A DNA stretch of 64,000 nt from JAJQBJ01 sp964387095 (GCA_964387095.1 CAYLVH010000001.1:1-64000); one strand, 5' to 3'. Counted from the first letter of the stretch, positions 50,111 through 58,871 are shown. The notes: generated by a model not told the origin, from the letters alone. Numbers and translations: made by a program.

Positions 50111-51331
50111 TCAGGGGATCAGATATGCATGCAGCCGGGTGCCAGCGGGCAGACTGGGGCTGCCGCCGGGGATTTCCGCCAGCAGGTTGCAGCCAATCAG
50201 GCTGTGCAGCACGCCATTGCCTTGTCCCTGCTCCACCAGCATCCGGGCGGTGCCATCGGTCAAATCCAGCGTCCCCCGGATCAGCCGGGTTCTGGGGCTT
50301 TTTTTTGGAAAGCCCTCCTTCAGGGTCACTGTCAGCGCCGTCAGCATGGGCTCCTTCAGCCCTTGCAGCTTGCGGACCACCGGCAGGACCACCGCATAAA
50401 AATTCGTCAGCGCGGAGGCCGGGTTGCCAGAGAGACCACAGATCAGCTTGCCTGCCCGAATCCCATAGGCGCTAGCTCCCCCGGGCTTCAGCTTCAAGGC
50501 ACGGATCAGCAGCTCCGCCCCGGCCCGCGTCATTGCCTCCGGGGTGAAATCGTAATCCCCCACGGAGACCCCTCCAGTGGTCAGCACCAGATCACAGGTG
50601 TTCAGGGCCTCATCCATTGCCGCCGCAATGGCGCCAGGGTCGTCGCCGGGGGCGCCGCATACTACGGGCTTGCAGCCCATATGCCGCAAGGCGGCAAAGA
50701 AGGTATATTGGTTGGTGTTGACAATCTTCCCTCCGGTCAGGGCCTCCCCGGCCTCCACCAGCTCGCTGCCGGTGGTCAGGATTCCCACCGTGGGGACTCC
50801 ATAGCAGAGAGGTTCCACAATCCCCTGGGCCGCCAAGGTGCCCAGCAGGGCGCTGTCAATGACCGTGCCCCTTTCCGCCATCAGCTGGCCCTTCCCCACG
50901 TCCTCCCCCCGGGGGACAATGTTCTCTCCGGGCTTGGACGGCCTGAAAATCGTCACCGTCTCCTGGGTGAAGGCGGTCTCCTCATACTTTGCAATGGCAT
51001 CCGCACCCGGAGGAACCGGCGCCCCGGTGAGAATCTTTGTGGCTGTGCCAGAGGAGACCGCCTGCGTCCACATGGACCCTGCCGGTACCTCTTCCAAAAT
51101 ACGCAGCGTCACAGGATTCTCCCGGCTGGCGCCCAGGGTGTCCGCCGCCCGGAAGGCATAGCCATCATAGGGGGAGCGGTCGAAGGGCGGCACATCCCCA
51201 CCGGCAAACACGTCCTCCGCCAGAATGCGGCCCGCCGCTTGGAGCAGCGGCACCCGCTCCAGCCTTGTAATGGGCGCAACCTGCTCCATCAGGAGCTTTC
51301 TCGCCTCCTTATATTCCAAACCAGTCTGCAT
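50111..51331 (-). CDS. moeA: Molybdopterin molybdenumtransferase
   Basis: MoeA inserts molybdate into adenylated molybdopterin. The 406 residues carry the expected parts: domain I start (RLERVPLLQAAGRILAEDVF), PPFDRSPYDGYAFRAADT, the gap-A TGAPVPPGADA, the gephyrin-like GILTTGSEL and LVLTTGGVSVGDYD in the MPT-binding domain, and GLSGNPASALTNFY. It is the first gene after the Moco riboswitch and its terminator, thus the operon head. The next gene begins 16 bases downstream. Confidence 0.96.
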   Translation of the reverse strand: MQTGLEYKEARKLLMEQVAPITRLERVPLLQAAGRILAEDVFAGGDVPPFDRSPYDGYAFRAADTLGASRENPVTLRILEEVPAGSMWTQAVSSGTATKILTGAPVPPGADAIAKYEETAFTQETVTIFRPSKPGENIVPRGEDVGKGQLMAERGTVIDSALLGTLAAQGIVEPLCYGVPTVGILTTGSELVEAGEALTGGKIVNTNQYTFFAALRHMGCKPVVCGAPGDDPGAIAAAMDEALNTCDLVLTTGGVSVGDYDFTPEAMTRAGAELLIRALKLKPGGASAYGIRAGKLICGLSGNPASALTNFYAVVLPVVRKLQGLKEPMLTALTVTLKEGFPKKSPRTRLIRGTLDLTDGTARMLVEQGQGNGVLHSLIGCNLLAEIPGGSPSLPAGTRLHAYLIP

Positions 51332-51378
51332 GATGGTTCCTCCTGTCGTCCTGTGAGAATTCCCCCCCCAAAAAAATC

Positions 51379-51415
51379 AGGGGCTGCGCTGCCTCAATAA
51401 GGCAGAACAACCCCT
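51379..51415 (-). terminator. Attenuator terminator after the Moco riboswitch
   Basis: Minus strand: AGGGGTTGTTCTGCCT/AGGCAGCGCAGCCCCT hairpin followed by GATTTTTTTGG, between the riboswitch and moeA. Confidence 0.85.
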
Positions 51416-51429
51416 ACGGTTATGGCTGC

Positions 51430-51533
51430 TCTCCTTTTCAAAGCAGGAAGGTCAGAAGGTTTCCCCGCTGGCCCGTGGCATTCGCCAGGCCGCAGCAGCA
51501 TAGGCTTCGCCCTTAGCCGCCGCAGCTCGGAGA
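51430..51533 (-). promoter_or_regulatory. Molybdenum cofactor (Moco) riboswitch
   Basis: The minus strand shows the pattern of the Moco RNA motif: CTCCGAGC at the 5' side, GCGGCTAAGGGCGAAGCCTA (hairpin with GCGAAG), a GC-rich arm (GGCCTGGCGAATGCC), then CTTTGAAAAGGAG closing the first helix. It precedes moeA and a strong terminator, so cofactor level probably sets readthrough into the six-gene Moco operon. The match is by eye. Confidence 0.8.
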
Positions 51534-51590
51534 TATTTTCTTCTATTTTCTTTCAGTTTACCCGATGTCCTGAAAGCGGGAAGGAACGGA

Positions 51591-52493
51591 TCAATATTCC
51601 TTCTTCAGGCAGTGGCGGGTAATCCCCAGAATTTCACGGGCCTCATCCGGGGTGGCAACCTCCCGGCCAGCCAGCTTGGTCAGCCGGACAGCCCGTTCCA
51701 CCAGCCGGACATTGGTTGCGATAATCTTCTTGCCATCGGGGGTCTTGCCGAAGAGGATGTTGTCCTCCAGGCCCACCCGCAGGCCATCGCAGCCCAGGGC
51801 CAAGCCAGTCAGCATCATGGGCATGTGAGCCTTGCCAATGCCGGAAACAGACCAGGTAGCGCCGGCGGGCAGCTTGTCCACCAGGAATGCCAGGTTGCCG
51901 GGAGTGCCGGGCATCGCGCCGCCCACACCCATGATAAACTGGATGTGGGGAGGCTGGGGAATGTTATACTTCTTCACATAGTAGTTGACGGAATCGATAT
52001 GGCCGGTGTCAAACACCTCAAATTCCGGCTTCACCCCGGTGCGGACCACCTCTGCCGCCAGCTTGTTCAGGAATCGGGGGGAGTTCTCAAAGATATAGCT
52101 GTTCGCCCAATTGATGGTGCCCGGATCAAAGGAGCACATTTCCGGCTTCAGCGCGTCCAGATGCTGTAGGCGCTTGTAATCCTCATACTCACCGCCGGAG
52201 GTGGTGAGATTGATCACAGGATCCAGGCCAGCCTCGGCGCAATACTTCCGGGCCAGCTCCACCGTCTCGGTGAACTTCTCCAGGGACATGGACTTGTAGT
52301 TGACCTTCAACTCGCCGTCAACCACCTTGTCCTCACGGACATGGATGTGGACCACCGCAGCCCCCGCCTTGGTGACCGCCACGATGTCCCGGGCGATCTC
52401 CTCCGGGGTCAGGGGCACAGAGGGAGCCTGGACCTTGGTGGTGCCTGCGCCGCAGAGGCAGCATGAGATGATAACTTTATTGGTCTTAGACAT
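51591..52493 (-). CDS. BKACE-family beta-keto acid cleavage enzyme (Kce/DUF849)
   Basis: A 300-residue TIM-barrel enzyme of the BKACE family, which transfers the acetyl end of acetyl-CoA onto a beta-keto acid, yielding acetoacetate plus a new acyl-CoA. The zinc ligands are conserved (VVHIHVRE His pair near residue 48, Glu in GLEDNI), as are Thr in DPGTINW and the Arg of GLRVGLED. At the spot where 3-keto-5-aminohexanoate cleavage enzyme has GAETT, this one has GAGTT; that Glu is, as I recall, the one that holds the substrate amine, so a non-amino substrate such as 3,5-dioxohexanoate (triacetate) is plausible. A thiolase gene lies immediately upstream. Confidence 0.9.
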   Translation of the reverse strand: MSKTNKVIISCCLCGAGTTKVQAPSVPLTPEEIARDIVAVTKAGAAVVHIHVREDKVVDGELKVNYKSMSLEKFTETVELARKYCAEAGLDPVINLTTSGGEYEDYKRLQHLDALKPEMCSFDPGTINWANSYIFENSPRFLNKLAAEVVRTGVKPEFEVFDTGHIDSVNYYVKKYNIPQPPHIQFIMGVGGAMPGTPGNLAFLVDKLPAGATWSVSGIGKAHMPMMLTGLALGCDGLRVGLEDNILFGKTPDGKKIIATNVRLVERAVRLTKLAGREVATPDEAREILGITRHCLKKEY

Positions 52494-52558
52494 GGCTATT
52501 CTCCTTCGTTCACTTTGTAATTGGCGATCACCCGTCAGCAGACTGACGATTGCTCCCC

Positions 52559-53812
52559 TTATTCACACATTTCAATGACAGTTGCCTGGCCCATGCCGCC
52601 TGCGATGCACAGGGTGGCCAGGCCATATTTCAGCCCCCGGCGGCGCATTTCATACATCAGGGTAACCAGAATCCGGCAACCGGAGGAGCCAACGGGATGA
52701 CCCAGGGCCACAGCGCCGCCGTTGACGTTGATGATATCCATCTGGTCCTCCCAGCCCAGCTGCTTGATGCAGCCCAGGGACTGGGCGGCAAAGGCCTCGT
52801 TCAGCTCGATGAGCTGAATATCGTCCATGGTCAGGCCGGCGTTTTTCAGCGCCTTGGGCACCGCGTAAACAGGGCCAAGTCCCATGGTCCGGGGATCGCA
52901 GCCAGCGGTGCCCATGCCGATGATCTTGCAGATGGGCTTCAGGCCCAGCTCCGCGGCCAACTCCTCCGCCATCATCAGGACAGCGGACGCTCCGTCGTTG
53001 CGGCCGGAGGAGGAGGCGGCGGTGACGGTCCCGGTCAGCTCACTGCTGTTCCAGATGCGGCCCTGTTCGTCATGGGTGATGTTGAAGCAGGGCTTCAGCT
53101 TTGCCATCTTCTCAGCGCTGGTATCGCGCTTGGGGAACTCGTCGGTGTCAAACACCAGGGGAGGCTTCTTCTTGCCCTGGGGGACAATCACCGGGACAAT
53201 CTCCTCCTTAAAGCGGCCCGCGTCAATGGCGGCAATAGCCTTGCGCTGGGATTCCAGAGAGAAGGCGTCCTGCTCCTCCCGGGTGATGCCCAGGCTTTCC
53301 GCGATGTTCTCCGCAGTGGCCCCCATATTATAGCGGCCGTATATCTCCTGGGGCTGGGAGCGGAACTGACCCTCGGTGACGGCGTCTACGAACTCCGTAT
53401 TGCCGGTGCCAACCCCCCAGCGGGCATTGCGGACATAGAACACGGCGTTGGACATGGACTCGGTGCCGCCTGCCAGGACGCAGTCGGACAAGCCGGTCAT
53501 GATCTGCATGGCGCCGTTGTGAACAGCGGTCATGGCGGAAGCGCACTGGCGCATAACGGTATGTGCGGAGGCAGAAGCGGGAATGCCCACCTTCAGAGCG
53601 GCTATCCGGGCGATATTGGGTTCGTCAGAGGTCTGCCGGCACTGGCCCATAATGACCTCATCGATCACAGCGGGGTCCACCTTGCTGCGATCCAGAATCC
53701 CCTGCATGACCGCGCAGGCCAGATCGTAGGCGGACAGGGGCCGCAAAGCGCCGCCGAATTTGCCCACAGCGGTGCGGCAGCCCTCAACAATTACAACATT
53801 TCTGGTTTCCAT
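52559..53812 (-). CDS. Acetyl-CoA C-acetyltransferase (thiolase)
   Basis: A 417-residue thiolase. The first active Cys is in MRQCASAMTAVH (near 92), the His in NGGAVALGHPVGSSG (near 370) and the second Cys in ATLCIAGGMGQA (near 400). It most likely splits acetoacetyl-CoA to two acetyl-CoA, the product expected from the BKACE enzyme 65 bases downstream. It is somewhat longer than the usual 390-395 residues. The ATG at 53812 is preferred (METRNVVIVEG). The hairpin at 53906-53931 separates it from the transhydroxylase operon, so it may have its own promoter. Confidence 0.93.
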   Translation of the reverse strand: METRNVVIVEGCRTAVGKFGGALRPLSAYDLACAVMQGILDRSKVDPAVIDEVIMGQCRQTSDEPNIARIAALKVGIPASASAHTVMRQCASAMTAVHNGAMQIMTGLSDCVLAGGTESMSNAVFYVRNARWGVGTGNTEFVDAVTEGQFRSQPQEIYGRYNMGATAENIAESLGITREEQDAFSLESQRKAIAAIDAGRFKEEIVPVIVPQGKKKPPLVFDTDEFPKRDTSAEKMAKLKPCFNITHDEQGRIWNSSELTGTVTAASSSGRNDGASAVLMMAEELAAELGLKPICKIIGMGTAGCDPRTMGLGPVYAVPKALKNAGLTMDDIQLIELNEAFAAQSLGCIKQLGWEDQMDIINVNGGAVALGHPVGSSGCRILVTLMYEMRRRGLKYGLATLCIAGGMGQATVIEMCE

Positions 53813-53905
53813 GTGATGAAATCCATCCTTTCCCATTGAGATTCCGTTTTCATCAATTTCCTTTGCAGGGGCAACTACCCTGTAAAGAGATGTCAGTCAT
53901 AATCT

Positions 53906-53931
53906 CACAGCCCCGCGCAAGCGGGGCTGTG
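53906..53931 (-). terminator. Hairpin after the transhydroxylase operon
   Basis: CACAGCCCCGC/GCGGGGCTGTG 11-bp stem with a GCAA/TTGC loop, 12 bases past the small-subunit stop; only a weak T-rich tail. Confidence 0.65.
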
Positions 53932-53942
53932 TTCATGCGTAC

Positions 53943-54812
53943 TTAGGCCTGTTCCAGGTAGGTGATGCCCACATAATGGTCATGGTCGGTGCGCTCACCA
54001 GTATAGACCACGGGCTTGAAACCAGGATACGTGATTTCCACCGTCCAGGACTTGCCCTTGGGCAGGTCCTCAAACTCATAATCCCCTGCCCAATTGGTTT
54101 CCGTCTCATACATGGTGCCGCACTCTTCACAGGTAATCTTGACCTTGGCCCCAATGCAGACCTCTTCCAGCTCCTTGGGATAGGCAACGGTGCCGGCCAG
54201 GAACGTGGAGGGGATGTTCAGATGGACCACGCTGGAGCCTTCGTCGCCCAGACACTCCAGCTGAGTGACCTTATTGGCGGCGATCAGCTTGGAAATCTCA
54301 CTGTCGGGATCCGCCAGGTCGCCAAAGACCAGGGCCTGGTTGGGACATGCCTCCACGCAGCGGGGCTCAAAGCCGGGATAGTCAGGATCGTCTAAAAGCT
54401 CCGCGCACATGGTACACTTCTGGGGGATCTGCTCCTCCTCATTCCAGAACACGGCACCAACGGGACATGCATCCACAATCTGCTTCTGACCCTTGGACTT
54501 CTCCGGGTCGATGATGACAATGCCATCCGGGCGCTTATAAACCGCGCCGTCCTTGGCGACCGCCATGCAGGCGGGGTGATCGCAATGGGAGCAGGGCGTG
54601 GGGACGGTGGCCGTCTTGATGCGGCGCTCATTGTCTCCCCGCTCCCACTCAATAATATTCATCCAATACTGGTCCAGTTCGGGCTGAGACTTTGTCAGCG
54701 CGGAATCCCAGCCGCAATGCTCATCCTTGCAGGCCATAAAACATGCATAGCAAGCCATGCACCGCGCGGAATTGATGGCGATGCCGGGCTTCTTCATGGG
54801 TTTTTTCATCAT
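53943..54812 (-). CDS. Transhydroxylase-like small subunit, 3x4Fe-4S plus beta-barrel domain
   Basis: A 289-residue electron-transfer subunit of the DMSO reductase superfamily. Cysteine motifs: CMACYACFMACKDEHC near the N-terminus, CSHCDHPAC near 75, ACPVGAVFWNEEEQ, CTMCAELL and CVEACPNQ. From about residue 195 the protein turns into a carboxypeptidase-regulatory/Cna-B-like beta domain (AKVKITCEECGTMYETETNW, GDYEFEDLPKGKSWTVEITY). This exact layout, ferredoxin plus C-terminal beta barrel, is known from the small subunit of pyrogallol-phloroglucinol transhydroxylase. No membrane anchor or Tat signal, so the enzyme is cytoplasmic. Last gene of the operon, 15 bases after the large subunit. Confidence 0.88.
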   Translation of the reverse strand: MMKKPMKKPGIAINSARCMACYACFMACKDEHCGWDSALTKSQPELDQYWMNIIEWERGDNERRIKTATVPTPCSHCDHPACMAVAKDGAVYKRPDGIVIIDPEKSKGQKQIVDACPVGAVFWNEEEQIPQKCTMCAELLDDPDYPGFEPRCVEACPNQALVFGDLADPDSEISKLIAANKVTQLECLGDEGSSVVHLNIPSTFLAGTVAYPKELEEVCIGAKVKITCEECGTMYETETNWAGDYEFEDLPKGKSWTVEITYPGFKPVVYTGERTDHDHYVGITYLEQA

Positions 54813-54827
54813 AGTTACATTCCCTCC

Positions 54828-57542
54828 TTAGAGTCCGTTCTCGCCCCAGAGCAGGTCAGCCTGGGCAGAGGTGCGAATCGGGCGTCCGATTTCCAGCTGC
54901 TGCTTGTCAACAGCATCCAGAATGTGCTCGAAGCCTTGGCCATAGTTGGGATCAGGCTCGCACTTTTCTATATCAATATTGCAGCTGTACGGAGCCATAG
55001 CGGGAACATACTCACCAATCAGGCGCCCGGGGGTCAGCAGGTTGATACTGCCGCCCTTATCCCAGCTCTTATACTCACCGTACTGAATGGGATTATAAAT
55101 GCCGGAGGAGGTATACGCATGGATGGTTTCAGGGTTCACACGATAGGTTACACGGGCAACCATCAGGCAGCTGCCCCGGTCATTGAATAGGCGGACAACG
55201 TCACCGTCCTTGATGCCCTTCATCTCCGCGATCTTGTGGTTAATATGACAGACCAGGTAGGGGTTGCCATTGATAATGACACGGTTCTTGGGGATCTCCC
55301 ACAGCCACTTGGCGTGCTGATTATAATGGGTGTGATAATCGAAGCGGGGATGGGGGGAGATCAGGCCGAAGGGATACTTATCTGCGGACAGGGACTTGAA
55401 GCCCTCCCAGGAATCCTGATACTGGGGGATGGGACGGCGGGCTTCGTCATCCGGCGCCCAGTAGGTGATGGACTCAGAGACAAACTCGAACTTGCCCGAG
55501 AAGGTGCCCAGCATGCACTCCTCCTGGAACGGCTTGTGGTTCATGGTGTCGCAGGGGCGGTTCTCAGCAAACCACTGGAAGCCGGGATACCGGTCCCAAT
55601 TCTCATACAGGCCGGTCTTAGGATCCTTATTCTCCTCCTTATAGGAGACAGGCGGGATGTAATAACCCTTCTTCTTGAAGTCCTCCCAGGAAATGTGCTT
55701 GGGCAGGTCGGAGAACTGCCAGAAGCGCTTTGCCCACTGCTCCTCATCCCGGCCTTCGGTGAAGCGCTCGCCCCAGCCCAGACGCGCCGCCACCTGGGAG
55801 AAGATCCAGAAGTCAGAGCGGGAATCCCACATTGGCTCAATGGCCTTATCCTGGTAGACAATGATCTGCCAGGAGTTGCCGGTCTGGGAGTGGGAGCAAT
55901 AACCGCCGTTGCCGGAGTTGCCCACTTCACCGATGTCTATGCGCTCCAGGTTGGAGCAGGCAGGCAGGATCACATCCGCGTGACGGGTCTCGGGAGTCAT
56001 ATAGATGTCCTGGTTGATGACAAATTCCAGCTCCGGGCTCTTATACATCTTCACCCACTTATTGGTGTCCAGCATGGTGCCCAAGAAGGAACCGCCGTAA
56101 CGCCAGAAGCAGTGAACCTTGTTATAGCCGGGCGCGGGATAGACATGGCGGGTAAACTCCAGGTCCACACCGCCGCCGCAGAAGCCCTCGCCGTACCACT
56201 CATAGTGGCCGTCGAGAATCGCGTCAGGCAAATTGGGACGATAGAGGACCTGCTCAACCGGGTTCACCGGCACATCGTCACAGATGGGAGCGCCAGCGAT
56301 GGAGCTAAGGGGATCGGAATAGCCGCCGAACCAGAAGTTATAGTTCATGGGGCCACCGCAGGCGGGGGACCAGAAGGCGCGGCCGGGCTTGCCCATGCCC
56401 TGCATGGCAAAGAGCAGGGTCATCAGGCGGGCATACTCAGTGCCGTTGGAATGACGGCAGGCGCCGCCGAAGCCGCCGCGCATGCCGGAACCGCCGGTGG
56501 TGACGGTTTTCGCCCAGCGGCGGGCGATGGCCTTGATATCCATGGCGGGAACCAGGGACAGTTCTTCTGCCCACTTGGGCGTCTTTGGCGTGCCGTCCGG
56601 GCCCAGGCCCAGGATGTGGTTCTTAAACTCCTCAAAGCGGTGGCCATGCTGTGCCACATACTCTTTATCGTACAGATCCTCGGTGATCCACACATAGGCA
56701 ATGGCTTCCAGGATGGCAGCGTCGGTGCCCATCCGGGGGCCGATCCACTTGTCGGCATGCTTCACAGAGGTATAGTTGTTGAAGGGGTCGATATAGATGA
56801 ATTCAATGCCCATCTCCTTCATCCACCAGCGCCACAGGGCAGACTCCTGGGCGGAGTAGCCGCCCCGGGTGGTATCCGGGTCCGTGGACCAGCAGATGAT
56901 GGTTTCCGTATTCTGCATGGCCATTTCCAGCATATCATAGGGCTCCGGACCGCCCAGGCGCCAATAGTAGCCGTAGGAGTGGGGGGTGCCCCAGTGGAAA
57001 CCCTCCCAGGAGTCCGGGTTATCCGCGACGCGGGTATACCCCATCATGGAGAAGAAGCGCTTAAACAGGGAGATCTTGTAGCCCACCAGGCCCCAGGAAT
57101 GGTGGGAGGAGGTACAGGCGGTAATGGTCTCCTTGCCATAGGTCTTATGCAGGCGCTTGATCTCACGGGCCACCAGGCTCAGCGCCTCGTCCCAGGTAGC
57201 CCGGCGATAGCCGGACTTGCCCCGGTTTTCCGTGTTGCGGTTCTTACCGTCGGGGGTCTCCACGAAGTCCTCCCGAATCATGGGGTACTTCAGGCGGTCA
57301 TATGCGTAGGTCTTATCCCGCTCGCAGTAGCCCAACAGGGACATGGTGGTCTTGCGCTGGGGGGTGTACTCCTTGCCCCGGGCCTTGATGACCCAGCCGG
57401 CAGGATCGTCGTCCGTCAGGACAATGGGGCGAACGCGGCGAATGACACCGTCAATGGTATGTAGGGTCATGGGGCCGCCGACGCACACACTGTGGGTGAT
57501 ACGTTCTCTCTTGCTATCGGAACGCCTGGCTATTTTATCCAT
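54828..57542 (-). CDS. Molybdopterin oxidoreductase, pyrogallol transhydroxylase-like large subunit
   Basis: A 904-residue bis-MGD enzyme of the DMSO reductase superfamily, closest in my memory to the large subunit of Pelobacter pyrogallol-phloroglucinol transhydroxylase. Shared stretches include ARGKEYTPQRKT, SSHHSWGLVGYK (near 142), NPDSWEGFHWG (near 174), CWSTDPDTT, DAAILEAIAYVWI and ISPHPRFDYHTHYN. The active-site His (SSHH), Asp-Ser (PDSW, Ser as Mo ligand) and Tyr (MNYNFWF, near 400) occur at matching spacing. As in that enzyme, there is no N-terminal 4Fe-4S motif or Tat signal. The likely reaction is hydroxyl transfer on a trihydroxybenzene, or dehydroxylation of a catechol-type polyphenol. 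Preceded by five small genes on the same strand. Confidence 0.88.
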   Translation of the reverse strand: MDKIARRSDSKRERITHSVCVGGPMTLHTIDGVIRRVRPIVLTDDDPAGWVIKARGKEYTPQRKTTMSLLGYCERDKTYAYDRLKYPMIREDFVETPDGKNRNTENRGKSGYRRATWDEALSLVAREIKRLHKTYGKETITACTSSHHSWGLVGYKISLFKRFFSMMGYTRVADNPDSWEGFHWGTPHSYGYYWRLGGPEPYDMLEMAMQNTETIICWSTDPDTTRGGYSAQESALWRWWMKEMGIEFIYIDPFNNYTSVKHADKWIGPRMGTDAAILEAIAYVWITEDLYDKEYVAQHGHRFEEFKNHILGLGPDGTPKTPKWAEELSLVPAMDIKAIARRWAKTVTTGGSGMRGGFGGACRHSNGTEYARLMTLLFAMQGMGKPGRAFWSPACGGPMNYNFWFGGYSDPLSSIAGAPICDDVPVNPVEQVLYRPNLPDAILDGHYEWYGEGFCGGGVDLEFTRHVYPAPGYNKVHCFWRYGGSFLGTMLDTNKWVKMYKSPELEFVINQDIYMTPETRHADVILPACSNLERIDIGEVGNSGNGGYCSHSQTGNSWQIIVYQDKAIEPMWDSRSDFWIFSQVAARLGWGERFTEGRDEEQWAKRFWQFSDLPKHISWEDFKKKGYYIPPVSYKEENKDPKTGLYENWDRYPGFQWFAENRPCDTMNHKPFQEECMLGTFSGKFEFVSESITYWAPDDEARRPIPQYQDSWEGFKSLSADKYPFGLISPHPRFDYHTHYNQHAKWLWEIPKNRVIINGNPYLVCHINHKIAEMKGIKDGDVVRLFNDRGSCLMVARVTYRVNPETIHAYTSSGIYNPIQYGEYKSWDKGGSINLLTPGRLIGEYVPAMAPYSCNIDIEKCEPDPNYGQGFEHILDAVDKQQLEIGRPIRTSAQADLLWGENGL

Positions 57543-57557
57543 ATTGCGTGTTCCTCC

Positions 57558-58079
57558 TTAATCCACTTCAATCATCTGACGGGCATACTCGGACCGGGGA
57601 TCAATCTCCACCATATTGCCCACATATTTGCCGTCCTTGCGCTCAAAGCAGCGCATATCAAAGTCCTCAATGACGGGAATCCAGAACACACGGCCGTCAG
57701 GTCCCTGATAGTGCTTGCCCAGGTGGTACTGATGCAGCAGCAGATCCTGGGTGCCGCCAGGGACATCGAAGGTCTTCCGGGCCTCGGCATAGTGCAAATT
57801 CAGGAAGCTAGGATCCACAACCCCATAGCGCTCAAACCGCATAGGTCCGATGTTCTTCCAGTCATCCTTCAGGGAGTTAAAGGTCTCCACAATGACATCA
57901 TATACATCGGTGCCGGGCATGCCGCAGCCCTCAAAGCCCTCGTACCAGACACGGAAGGCGCACATATGCTCGCTGGGATGGTCCTTCAGGATGTCCTTCA
58001 CACGCTGAACCAGCTCGTCCTTCTCCATGGTGACAAGTCCCTCCGGAAGATGGAGCACATATTTTTTAACCAGATCCAT
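57558..58079 (-). CDS. Unknown protein of the transhydroxylase operon, 173 aa
   Basis: Not recognised. A soluble protein with few hydrophobic stretches and four Cys (CAFRVWYEGFEGCGMPG near 40-57, then RCF near 145). It ends 15 bases before the large subunit and begins with a helix (VKKYVLHLPEGLVTMEKDEL). Aromatic and acidic residues are frequent in the second half (LLLHQYHLGKHYQGPDGRVF). GAGGAAGAAC precedes the ATG. Position suggests a chaperone, cofactor-loading or substrate-handling role. Confidence 0.8.
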   Translation of the reverse strand: MDLVKKYVLHLPEGLVTMEKDELVQRVKDILKDHPSEHMCAFRVWYEGFEGCGMPGTDVYDVIVETFNSLKDDWKNIGPMRFERYGVVDPSFLNLHYAEARKTFDVPGGTQDLLLHQYHLGKHYQGPDGRVFWIPVIEDFDMRCFERKDGKYVGNMVEIDPRSEYARQMIEVD

Positions 58080-58091
58080 CGTTCTTCCTCC

Positions 58092-58391
58092 TTATCGAAT
58101 CACATGGTTGCCCACCAGGTCGCCCAGTTCCTCGGTGCGACCGCTCTTGCGGGCATCGCCATAGCCATAGCTCCAGTCCCCCGGCAGGTCGTAAATGGCG
58201 ACGCACTTGGCCTCGCCAAGCGCAACGCCGGTGCCGTAATATTCCTTCTGCAGCTGCTCCTGAGCCAAGACCTTGGCCTCGTTCTCGTCTTCCGCACAAA
58301 CAGTAGCTTTAGCGGTGGCGCAGAACACATATTTCGGCTCCGTGGGCTTTTCCAGCTGCTTTTTGGCAGCTTCAAAAACATACTTCTTCAT
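58092..58391 (-). CDS. Unknown protein of the transhydroxylase operon, 99 aa
   Basis: Not recognised. A small soluble protein with a strand-helix-strand look: YVFCATAKATVCAEDENEAK, then a helix (VLAQEQLQKEYYG), then AKCVAIYDLPGDWSYGYG. Three Cys residues. The first half recalls short domains that modify or bind amino-acid side chains, but I cannot name one. GGAGGCGG lies before the ATG. Spaced 12 bases from the next gene. Confidence 0.8.
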   Translation of the reverse strand: MKKYVFEAAKKQLEKPTEPKYVFCATAKATVCAEDENEAKVLAQEQLQKEYYGTGVALGEAKCVAIYDLPGDWSYGYGDARKSGRTEELGDLVGNHVIR

Positions 58392-58406
58392 TTGGACCCC
58401 GCCTCC

Positions 58407-58871
58407 TTAGTACATTCTGCTGTCCGGGATCTCACGGCCGTTGATCCAGGGATCATACTTGGCCATGAAGCTCTGATCGTCGCCCTCAAAGCCATACTGG
58501 CCCAGCTCAGAGGGATGGACCCACTTGAACTCGGAATAGATCTCACTCTTGGGTTCCGCCTGCCACTTGCGCACCGCCTCATAGTAACAGTGGTAATCGC
58601 ACTTGGTATGGGTATTGTGGGTGATATTGCCACACATGATATGTTCAACATAGCCGTCTTCCGGCTTCTTATGCCCAATGGTAATCAGCTTGCCGGCGGT
58701 CACCTTCAGGCCCAGCTGCTCCCAGGCAAGGCGCTCCACCGCTTCCTGCTCCGTCTCACTGGTGTGGACGTGGTCATGGGGAAACTCCCAAACGCCGTTC
58801 TGGTTTTTTCCAATCAGCACATCCCCCGTGGGGCCCGCGTGGTGCTGGATCAAGGCAGAAATATAAATCAT
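58407..58871 (-). CDS. Degenerate Nudix-fold protein of the transhydroxylase operon
   Basis: A 154-residue protein whose first half follows the Nudix fold (ISALIQHHAGPTGDVLIGKN, then WEFPHDHVHTSETEQEAVER followed by LAWEQLGLKV). The catalytic signature G-x5-E-x7-R-E-U-x-E-E-x-G-U is lost: the Gly is His, R-E is R-L, and the E-E pair is W-E. It also contains several His and Cys (HIMCGNITHNTHTKCDYHCY). It may bind a nucleotide or the MGD cofactor without cleaving it. The C-terminus ends SRMY. Confidence 0.78.
   Translation of the reverse strand: MIYISALIQHHAGPTGDVLIGKNQNGVWEFPHDHVHTSETEQEAVERLAWEQLGLKVTAGKLITIGHKKPEDGYVEHIMCGNITHNTHTKCDYHCYYEAVRKWQAEPKSEIYSEFKWVHPSELGQYGFEGDDQSFMAKYDPWINGREIPDSRMY

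Noticed and set aside
53906..53931. Possible CRISPR-like or mobile repeat from the GC-rich palindrome
   Set aside because: Single perfect hairpin directly after a gene end, best read as a terminator-like structure.
55236..57464. 742-codon plus-strand open frame over the transhydroxylase large subunit
   Set aside because: Antisense to a highly conserved enzyme; GC-rich third positions keep such frames open. No start signal.
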